From positions 1-20,863 of the forward strand of contig CANEDJ010000024.1 of NCBI GenBank assembly GCA_947426265.1: a DNA stretch of 20,863 nt, written 5' to 3'. The DNA is from MGBC102946 sp022793145 (GTDB lineage Bacteria; Bacillota_I; Bacilli_A; RF39; UBA660). The notes below the pieces were generated by a model that was not told the origin of the DNA, did no database searches, and saw nothing but the letters and a program-made list of their open reading frames with translations. Below are positions 1-4,564 of this stretch, piece after piece. A program made the position numbers and the translations under genes. The number at the start of each line of letters is the position of its first letter. Position 1 is the stretch's first letter.

Positions 1-282
1 AATAAGCAAACATTTTGTATCATCTGGTAATGTCATTGCAAAACTTTCATACATTGCTTCTTTATATAGTTGATAGTCAACAATTCCTTTTTGAAATTGA
101 TAAGTTGGAATTGATAAAATGCCAAAAGGTCTAGCTCCCCCATTAATTAATTCAGTTGCACTCTCTCCTATAATAAACACTTTATAACCTTTTTCAGTAA
201 ATTCTTTTTCAATTCTTTGTAGGGCCGTTGTTTTCCCAGCACATGGTCCTCCAGTCAATACAATTTTTGTAATTTTACTCAT
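1..282 (-). CDS. P-loop ATPase/kinase of AAA_28 (NadR-kinase-like) type, partial
   Basis: The first 94 residues of a protein whose C-terminus lies beyond the left edge of the window. An ATG at 282 opens a frame beginning MSKITKIVLTGGPCAGKTTA, a Walker A loop (GGPCAGKT, residues 11-18) right at the N-terminus. The next stretch (KVFIIGESATELINGG) resembles the AAA_28 group of small P-loop ATPases related to the ribosylnicotinamide-kinase domain of NadR; that assignment is by recall of the family, not a search. An upstream GGAGAGG serves as ribosome binding site. The start overlaps the stop of the preceding histidine phosphatase frame (TAATG), so the two are translationally coupled. Its placement with an NrtR-like regulator and thymidine kinase suggests a nucleoside or NAD-precursor salvage role, which is inference. 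Confidence 0.75.
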   Translation of the reverse strand, partial: MSKITKIVLTGGPCAGKTTALQRIEKEFTEKGYKVFIIGESATELINGGARPFGILSIPTYQFQKGIVDYQLYKEAMYESFAMTLPDDTKCLLI

Positions 283-860
283 TATTTCATCCTCTCCTTT
301 GGTTCATATATCTTTCTTAAAATTTTTTGTTTTGTATCTAACTCATGAAGGGAAGCATGAGTAACTCCAAAACGCTTTTTGTTATTTGTTAATGATTCAT
401 GATTTAAATGAAAATAATACATATTAATAGGACCTCGATGTGTAACAATTAAACACTTTCCCAGTCCCAAAACTCATTCTAACACCGCCTTCTGCCTCTT
501 ATATAAATTTATCATAGACTCCCCATTAGGATAACTGACATCAATTCCAACATTTTCCATATAATCTGGATATAATAATTCTGCTTGTTTTTTTGGCATT
601 CCAGTTAAAAGTCCTTTATCTAATTCTCTCAAACAAGGCTGCAACTCAATAGGAATATTATAAGCATCTGATACTAATTGCGCTGTTTCTTTAGCCCTTT
701 TAATGTCACTACTATAAATTCTATCAAACACAATTTGATGTTTTTTCATAAATTCTATCGTCCTTTTGACTTGCTCGATCCCCTCTTCTACTAGTTCTAC
801 ATTACTCCATCCCCCTATAAAACGTTCATCATCTAAGCCATGTCTTAAAATATAAACCAT
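282..860 (-). pseudogene. Histidine phosphatase (phosphoglycerate-mutase superfamily) interrupted by in-frame TGA
   Basis: A 193-codon frame from the ATG at 860 to TAA at 282, broken by one TGA at 474-476 with no change of frame. The first 128 residues hold the phosphohistidine motif LRHG (His7), the SSDIKRAKET helix, the RELDKG acid motif and YPNGES. After the TGA the same frame continues with LIVTHRG, the second catalytic His motif, and about 60 residues in all. The combined length (about 192) fits a complete member of the superfamily, so this is a point interruption rather than two genes. A product stopping at TGA would lack the second active-site His. AAGGAGG precedes the start. The lesion could be a real nonsense mutation, a base-call error, or TGA read as an amino acid. 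The substrate (sugar phosphate, nucleotide or cobalamin type) cannot be told. Confidence 0.75.
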
Positions 861-875
861 ATTTTCCTCCTTATC

Positions 876-894
876 ATGCGTTATTTTGACACTT
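876..894. promoter_or_regulatory. Candidate NrtR-type operator upstream of the histidine phosphatase
   Basis: On the minus strand, AAGTGT, seven bases, then ACGCAT. The same layout with identical spacing occurs before thymidine kinase and before the nrtR-like gene. It lies 15 to 34 bases before the ATG at 860, in the short gap after thymidine kinase. No good -35/-10 pair is visible here, so the site may act on read-through or on a weak internal promoter. Binding by the NrtR-like protein is inferred from repetition and location. Confidence 0.45.
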
Positions 895-919
895 ATTTAT
901 CCATTAAAGAAATGCATTT

Positions 920-1591
920 CTATGCATCCATCTTTCCTTTATACTTTGGTGGCTTTATGACAAATTGTTTTGGCGTTCCCCCAAAATCTAATGTTCTATC
1001 TCTATCATATACTTCTGTCAAATAATGTGTCCCGCATAATGGAACATATTCTACAGTATCATTGCTTCCATCAATTACGACATCTTCTCCTTCTAAGACA
1101 AATTTACCGTTTACTTTTCTCCCTTGAAATTTAGCTTTACATCCACAACCTTTTATTCCACATATATTAATCATTTCTTCAATATGATCTCCCCATCTCA
1201 TGGTAGGTCCACTTCCTGTAAAAAATTCTGCTTTAAAGGTCGTTCTTAATCCAAAGCATATTACGGGGATATCATAATATTTTGTGATACGATAAAGATC
1301 AACCACTTGTTCTTCACTTAAAAATTCCGATTCATCAACCAATACACAAGCAACCCCATCTCGTTTCCACTTTTCACCATATGGTAATAAGAGCTCATTT
1401 TCTTCAATTAAAAAGTCTACTTTTCTATCCTTTCCAAGTCTAGAAACAACTGCATCATCACCTTTCGTATCTTGTTTTGACTTAATCACTATCACATGTA
1501 ATCCATTCTCTTCATAGTTGTGTGCCACCTGTAAAAGCGCTGTTGTTTTTCCGCAATTCATTGCTCCATATCTAAAACTTAAACTTGCCAT
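920..1591 (-). CDS. tdk: Thymidine kinase (type II)
   Basis: Phosphorylates thymidine with ATP in the pyrimidine salvage pathway; cytosolic. The 223-residue protein opens with FRYGAMNCGKTTA, the family's Walker A (residues 9-16). VLVDESEF carries the DE pair (86-87) in which Glu is the family's catalytic base, and CFGLRTTF is the conserved stretch before the lasso loop. Cysteines at 144, 149/151 and 186 with His189 fit the structural zinc site. The length is slightly above the usual 190-210, with a C-terminal lysine-rich tail. The ATG at 1591 follows TAGGAGGAAA. It lies between the NrtR-like gene and the histidine phosphatase, all on one strand, with a copy of the shared 19-bp dyad 15 bases before its start. 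Confidence 0.93.
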   Translation of the reverse strand: MASLSFRYGAMNCGKTTALLQVAHNYEENGLHVIVIKSKQDTKGDDAVVSRLGKDRKVDFLIEENELLLPYGEKWKRDGVACVLVDESEFLSEEQVVDLYRITKYYDIPVICFGLRTTFKAEFFTGSGPTMRWGDHIEEMINICGIKGCGCKAKFQGRKVNGKFVLEGEDVVIDGSNDTVEYVPLCGTHYLTEVYDRDRTLDFGGTPKQFVIKPPKYKGKMDA

Positions 1592-1605
1592 ATTTCCTCC
1601 TACTT

Positions 1606-1624
1606 ATGCGTATTTTATACACTT
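1606..1624. promoter_or_regulatory. Candidate NrtR-type operator upstream of thymidine kinase
   Basis: On the minus strand AAGTGT-N7-ACGCAT, matching the copies at 876 and 2347 in sequence and spacing. A -10-like TATAAA lies inside it at 1614-1619, but no convincing -35 is seen upstream. It sits directly before the Shine-Dalgarno sequence of tdk. Confidence 0.45.
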
Positions 1625-1650
1625 TTTTGTTGTTTAAAAAAGCATATTTT

Positions 1651-2325
1651 TTAAAATACCTTTTTTTCTGCTATTTTCTTTTTAAAACGATATTGTTTTG
1701 CAGGTTTCTTTCCTTCAAATTTTGCAGTTTCTCCAGTGTCTTCAATTAAATCTAAACTCAAGATTTTTTTTCTAAAGTTTCTTCGATCCATCTTTATTCC
1801 TAAAATCGCTTCATAAACTTTTTGAAGTTCTGGTAAAGAAAATGTTCCTGGAAATAAAGATTTCAAAATTGTAGACGAAATAATCTTTTTTTGAAGTTCT
1901 TTTAGCGCTTCGATCAAAATCTCATTATGATCAAATCCCAGCGGTGGAACTCTATCGATAGGAAACCAGTCTGCATTCGAAGTTCTCAGTGTTTCTCTCA
2001 ATATCTGTACTCGCTTACTATCAATTACTCCAATATAAGCTACTGCTACCATTCTCATTATTGGTGAACGATCAACGCGGCCAAACACTCCAAACTGATA
2101 AATTTCAATATCTTTAATTCCTGTTTTCTCTACAATTTCTCTTTTAGCACCCAATAATAAATCTTCATTATTATAAAGTGCGCCTCCTGCTAAAATCCAA
2201 TCTCCTAAAAATGGTTCATTCTTTCTTTTTACTAATAGTACTTTCGTAATTCCCTGCTCAACTGTAAAAATGGCGGTAATTACATGAATCCCTTGATTTT
2301 TATATAACTTATCTTTTACATTCAT
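1651..2325 (-). CDS. NrtR-like transcriptional regulator: Nudix domain plus winged helix
   Basis: A 224-residue protein with an N-terminal Nudix fold (about 10-145) and a C-terminal basic region (about 150-224) as in NrtR regulators, where the Nudix part senses a ligand such as ADP-ribose and the winged helix binds DNA. The Nudix box is visible at 48-70 (GALYNNE, then KREIVEKTGI) with G48, E54, R62, E63 and E66, but the second Glu of the consensus EE pair is Lys67. This predicts weak or no hydrolase activity, as is common in NrtR proteins. The start is taken at 2325 because AGGTGG lies five bases before that ATG; the longer frame lacks such a site. The gene has a perfect sigma-A promoter with a dyad in its spacer, suggesting autoregulation. 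NAD or nucleoside control is inference; other NrtR relatives regulate sugar use. Confidence 0.82.
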   Translation of the reverse strand: MNVKDKLYKNQGIHVITAIFTVEQGITKVLLVKRKNEPFLGDWILAGGALYNNEDLLLGAKREIVEKTGIKDIEIYQFGVFGRVDRSPIMRMVAVAYIGVIDSKRVQILRETLRTSNADWFPIDRVPPLGFDHNEILIEALKELQKKIISSTILKSLFPGTFSLPELQKVYEAILGIKMDRRNFRKKILSLDLIEDTGETAKFEGKKPAKQYRFKKKIAEKKVF

Positions 2326-2341
2326 TCTACCACCTATTTTT

Positions 2342-2370
2342 ATTATAAGCGTAACATAAACACTTGTCAA
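2342..2370 (-). promoter_or_regulatory. Sigma-A promoter of the nrtR-like gene
   Basis: On the minus strand TTGACA (2370-2365), a 17-base spacer, and TATAAT (2347-2342), a full consensus match 17 bases before the start codon. The 19-bp dyad occupies the spacer and touches both hexamers, so a bound repressor would block RNA polymerase. Confidence 0.85.
2347..2365. promoter_or_regulatory. Candidate autoregulatory operator of the nrtR-like gene
   Basis: Plus strand AAGCGT-N7-ACACTT, a near-perfect inverted repeat (one mismatch between arms). It is the most symmetric of the three copies of this motif and lies exactly between the -35 and -10 of the nrtR promoter. Binding by the NrtR-like protein is inference. 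Confidence 0.6.
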
Positions 2371-2384
2371 TATCATATTGACAA
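2364..2384. repeat. 21-bp perfect palindrome joining two divergent -35 boxes
   Basis: Ten-base arm TTGTCAATAT, a central C, and its exact reverse complement. Each arm contains a TTGACA hexamer read outward, so the two divergent promoters share this element back to back. The symmetry may come only from the two -35 boxes, but it extends four bases further inward (ATAT on each side), so a regulator site is possible. Confidence 0.7.
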
Positions 2385-2406
2385 ATTTTATATATTTGTT
2401 TACAAT
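2378..2406 (+). promoter_or_regulatory. Sigma-A promoter of the plus-strand 142-residue gene
   Basis: TTGACA at 2378-2383, 17 bases, TACAAT at 2401-2406, and 24 bases later the ATG at 2431. Only one base departs from consensus. It is divergent from the nrtR promoter and shares the palindrome with it. Confidence 0.8.
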
Positions 2407-2430
2407 AACTTTTCAAAGGACGGATAAAAT

Positions 2431-2859
2431 ATGATGATTTATGATTGCTTTTATGTTACTTTAGCAACTTTATTAGACCCAGAAAACTATTTTCGGGAAT
2501 TTAAAGATGCAAAAAAAATACTTCAATATTTAAAAGATACATATCCTGAATTAGAGGAAGATACATGGAAAGAATATATTTTAGCAAGTTATGAACTCCA
2601 TCGTGGTCATCTTTCCATTCAAGGAAGATTACACTATATAAAAGGAATCATATTTTGTGAAAATTATCCTGAACATATAGAAGATGTTTTAATAGAACAA
2701 AGAAAAAGAATTTTAGAATATAGAAGTATTAATGGAAAACCTTCTAAACATGTAAAACTTGCAATTACTGAATTTACCTATCAACAATTTATAGAGCAAT
2801 TAGAAGAAGATAGTAAACTTTTATTATTTACACTGCCTGCTTCTTCCATTCCACAATAA
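2431..2859 (+). CDS. Unrecognised 142-residue cytosolic protein, divergent from nrtR
   Basis: The only protein gene on the plus strand. I recognise no family. The sequence is acidic and helix-rich, with aromatic residues throughout (YYPELEEDTWKEY-like segments, EHIEDVLIEQRKRILEY), and has no signal peptide or membrane segment, so it should be cytosolic. The start at 2431 follows AAAGGACGG at normal spacing; a second ATG comes immediately after. It has its own near-consensus promoter back to back with that of the NrtR-like gene, so the two may be co-controlled. It ends in a hairpin shared with the convergent yqeY gene. A strong promoter, a proper ribosome site and a clean terminator argue that it is a real gene. 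Confidence 0.75.
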   Translation: MMIYDCFYVTLATLLDPENYFREFKDAKKILQYLKDTYPELEEDTWKEYILASYELHRGHLSIQGRLHYIKGIIFCENYPEHIEDVLIEQRKRILEYRSINGKPSKHVKLAITEFTYQQFIEQLEEDSKLLLFTLPASSIPQ

Positions 2860-2889
2860 AAGAGAAATTAGTGTGTTAATTTCTCTTTT
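2858..2889. terminator. Bidirectional terminator between the 142-residue gene and yqeY
   Basis: A perfect 13-bp stem (AAAAGAGAAATTA and its complement) with a six-base GTGTGT loop. A-rich and T-rich ends give a U-tract in either direction. It overlaps the stop codons of both convergent genes. Confidence 0.88.
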
Positions 2890-3308
2890 ACTTTTTTACT
2901 TACTAAACTCATATCAGTTTTTCCTTTTAACTTAGGTGTTAACATTCCCATGATTTTTCCCATGTCTGATGGAGCCTCTGGATTTATAATACCAAAAACT
3001 TCTTCAATAATAGAATTTACTTCTTCTTCACTCAATTGCTCTGGCATATAACGTGACAATATATCAATTTCACTTTGGGTTTTCTCAATTAAATCAGTTC
3101 TATTTCCTTTTTCAAATTCGGCAATGGATTCTTTTCTCGTTTTTATTTCACGACTTAAAATGGTAATTACCTCTTCATCTGTCAAAGGATGCTTTACTTT
3201 AATTTCTTCTAACTGAATAGCGCCTTTTACCATACGGATTACAGTTAACAATTCTTTGTCTTGTTCCTTCATCGCTTGTTTTAAATCTTCTAAAATTCTT
3301 TCTCTCAT
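2868..3308 (-). CDS. yqeY: GatB/YqeY domain protein
   Basis: A 146-residue, all-helical protein of the stand-alone YqeY family, homologous to the tail domain of the GatB subunit of tRNA amidotransferase; its cellular role is not settled, though tRNA binding is suspected. Family hallmarks are the N-terminal LKQAMKEQDKELLTVIRM, the central TRKESIAEFEKGNRTDL, EIDILSRYMPEQLSEEE, and the glycine-methionine turn GKIMGMLTPKLKGKTD near the C-terminus. Length is typical (about 148). AAGGAGA precedes the ATG at 3308. It lies just downstream of rpsU, a conserved pairing in Firmicutes, with an intrinsic terminator between the two. Confidence 0.92.
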   Translation of the reverse strand: MRERILEDLKQAMKEQDKELLTVIRMVKGAIQLEEIKVKHPLTDEEVITILSREIKTRKESIAEFEKGNRTDLIEKTQSEIDILSRYMPEQLSEEEVNSIIEEVFGIINPEAPSDMGKIMGMLTPKLKGKTDMSLVSKKVKEKLTH

Positions 3309-3322
3309 TATAATTCTCCTTT

Positions 3323-3344
3323 CGAAAAAAAGCCTGACAGGCTT
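3323..3344 (-). terminator. Intrinsic terminator/attenuator between rpsU and yqeY
   Basis: Read on the minus strand, AAGCC-TGTCA-GGCTT (could close to 7 bp with a one-base loop), followed by seven Ts. It begins inside the rpsU stop codon and lies 36 bases before yqeY, so it probably lowers yqeY relative to rpsU rather than fully separating them; no separate yqeY promoter is evident. Confidence 0.78.
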
Positions 3345-3537
3345 AATTATAATTTCTTTCTCTACGACGGCTATTTCTAATTGCTTCTTTTTTGGCCTTT
3401 CTTCTTCTTACGCCTGGTTTCATATACCCTTCTTGTCTTTCACGTAAATTTTTTAGGAGGCCATCCTTAACGTTTTTTTGTTTCATTGTTCTAATTGCAC
3501 CATCAACATTTCCGTTTCGAACGATTACTTTTGTCAT
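3343..3537 (-). CDS. rpsU: Small ribosomal subunit protein bS21
   Basis: A 64-residue, very basic protein of the 30S subunit, needed for efficient initiation on mRNAs. It matches bS21 along its length: N-terminal TKVIVRNGNVDGAIRTMKQ, then a long arginine/lysine-rich helix with EGYMKPGVRRRKAKKEAIR near the C-terminus. GGGAGGGA is placed seven bases before the ATG at 3537. It has its own strong promoter and is followed by a terminator and yqeY. Confidence 0.95.
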   Translation of the reverse strand: MTKVIVRNGNVDGAIRTMKQKNVKDGLLKNLRERQEGYMKPGVRRRKAKKEAIRNSRRRERNYN

Positions 3538-3566
3538 TTAGATTCCCTCCCTTCTTGGCTAAGTTC

Positions 3567-3595
3567 ATTATAACACTTAAAGATTAAGATTTCAA
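3567..3595 (-). promoter_or_regulatory. Sigma-A promoter of rpsU
   Basis: On the minus strand TTGAAA (3595-3590), 17 bases, TATAAT (3572-3567), with an upstream TGT giving an extended -10. It is 29 bases before the rpsU start. Confidence 0.82.
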
Positions 3596-3642
3596 CTATA
3601 AAAACTAGAAAAAGAAAGCATTTCGACAAAAATCGTTAGAAT

Positions 3643-3668
3643 CAGAAAAAAGCACCAAAGTGCTTTTA
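3643..3668 (-). terminator. Terminator of the peptide-secretion operon
   Basis: On the minus strand AAAGCAC-TTTG-GTGCTTT followed by further Ts, directly after the stop codon of the last small peptide gene. The stem is 7 bp and uninterrupted. Confidence 0.82.
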
Positions 3669-3812
3669 ATAAATACGAATAATGGTTCCTATAATTCTAC
3701 CTGTTTTTAATATCATTTCTACTATATTAGCAAGGAATGGTACTATAAGCGGTATTCCTGCAATTACTAACACTGGTATAATTACCTTCTCTAGTTTTTT
3801 TATAGTGGACAT
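3666..3812 (-). CDS. Leaderless hydrophobic cationic 48-residue peptide (candidate immunity or third component)
   Basis: Starts MSTIKKLEKVIIPVLVIAG and has one hydrophobic stretch (about 10-31) followed by an amphipathic basic tail ending RIIGTIIRIY; net charge about +4, no cysteine and no double-glycine leader. The ATG at 3812 overlaps the end of the preceding peptide gene by 13 bases and has AAGGA nine bases upstream, so translation is coupled. It is the last gene before the operon terminator. I do not recognise the family. Small one-helix cationic proteins at this position can be immunity peptides, leaderless bacteriocins or partner peptides; the absence of an export leader next to two leadered peptides favours a cytoplasmic or membrane immunity role. 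That is inference. Confidence 0.7.
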   Translation of the reverse strand: MSTIKKLEKVIIPVLVIAGIPLIVPFLANIVEMILKTGRIIGTIIRIY

Positions 3813-3967
3813 AATATATTTTCCTTAGATCTACGAAACGCGGAACCTAAACTTCTTCCTAAATCTAATAATACATCAATTCCTCTTACAAGCGCATTAA
3901 TAAATGTTCCTGTAATACTAACTCCTCCCATTATTCTATTCATTTTTTCTAAGTTTAATTCTTTCAT
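3800..3967 (-). CDS. Double-glycine leader peptide B (bacteriocin-like precursor)
   Basis: A 55-residue precursor. The leader MKELNLEKMNRIMGG (1-15) has the class II pattern: charged start, Leu/Met at hydrophobic positions and a Gly-Gly cleavage site. The 40-residue core begins VSITGTFINALVRG, is amphipathic with a basic patch (SAFRRSK) and net charge about +2, and carries one cysteine third from the end (ILCPL). A strong GAGAGGAGA site precedes the ATG at 3967. It follows peptide A by 14 bases and overlaps the next peptide gene. Export and leader removal by the C39 transporter upstream is the expected route. Bacteriocin versus signal peptide cannot be decided from sequence. Confidence 0.85.
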   Translation of the reverse strand: MKELNLEKMNRIMGGVSITGTFINALVRGIDVLLDLGRSLGSAFRRSKENILCPL

Positions 3968-3981
3968 TTTCTGTCTCCTCT

Positions 3982-4128
3982 CTACTTATTGCATTTAAGT
4001 GGTCTAAAAAAACCATCAATCACTCCGATAATAAATATTGCTCCTGCAACAATAACAAGTCCTACTCCTAAACTAATTCCGCCTCCTCCTTGAATTTTAT
4101 TTAATTTTTCATTTTGTATTTGCTTCAT
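3982..4128 (-). CDS. Double-glycine leader peptide A (bacteriocin-like precursor)
   Basis: A 48-residue precursor. The leader MKQIQNEKLNKIQGG (1-15) is followed by two further glycines, so the cut could fall after residue 15 or 17. The core is glycine-rich and hydrophobic (ISLGVGLVIVAGAIFIIG) and ends IDGFFRPLKCNK, with a single cysteine third from the end, resembling class II bacteriocins of the lactobin/cerein sort by general appearance. GAAAGGAATG provides the ribosome site. The ATG at 4128 lies inside the end of the membrane-protein gene (20-base overlap), coupling its translation to the export genes. Together with peptide B it looks like a two-peptide set. Confidence 0.88.
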   Translation of the reverse strand: MKQIQNEKLNKIQGGGGISLGVGLVIVAGAIFIIGVIDGFFRPLKCNK

Positions 4129-4564
4129 TTTTCATTCCTTTCTTCCATTTCTGGCTAAATTCTTTCCAAATACTCATATCTTTTATTTTCACTCGAATCA
4201 CCACGATATTATTTTCTACTAATAGTTTTTGAGATATCGATACTCTAATTTCGGCTTTTATCATTTGATTTCCAGAAATAAACTCAGGATTAGATTCTAC
4301 ACTGATCAACTTCATATCTTTATTTTTTACAATCGCTTTTTCAAATTCCCCTATTTTAGAAAATGGCACCATTATAGTTACTATATTTTTATTATTTTCA
4401 TTAACCATACCATAAAAAGTTTCATATACTGGATAATGATAACAAAATATCAAAGACAATAACAAAATAGAACAAATAATCAATACAGAAATGCTTTTCT
4501 TGATTCCTTTTGGATATTGTGTTTCTAATATCCAATTTTGATCTTTCCATACACTTTTATTCAT
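4109..4564 (-). CDS. Small single-pass membrane protein of the peptide export operon
   Basis: A 151-residue protein with a short basic cytoplasmic N-terminus, one membrane segment at about 24-42 (ISVLIICSILLLSLIFC), and an extracytoplasmic beta-rich domain of roughly 105 residues ending in a lysine/tryptophan-rich tail. This topology is that of HlyD/ComB-type accessory (membrane fusion) proteins that partner C39 exporters, but those are usually about three times longer with coiled coils, so this is either a minimal version or an unrelated accessory or immunity protein. It overlaps the ABC gene by eight bases and the first peptide gene by 20. It uses the only TGA stop seen in the window; reading through it would add four codons before TAA. 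Confidence 0.75.
   Translation of the reverse strand: MNKSVWKDQNWILETQYPKGIKKSISVLIICSILLLSLIFCYHYPVYETFYGMVNENNKNIVTIMVPFSKIGEFEKAIVKNKDMKLISVESNPEFISGNQMIKAEIRVSISQKLLVENNIVVIRVKIKDMSIWKEFSQKWKKGMKNEANTK

Noticed and set aside
282..470. A separate 62-residue gene after the histidine phosphatase
   Set aside because: It is in the same frame as the upstream part, begins at an arbitrary TTG without a ribosome site, and carries the phosphatase's second His motif; it is the 3' part of the interrupted gene.
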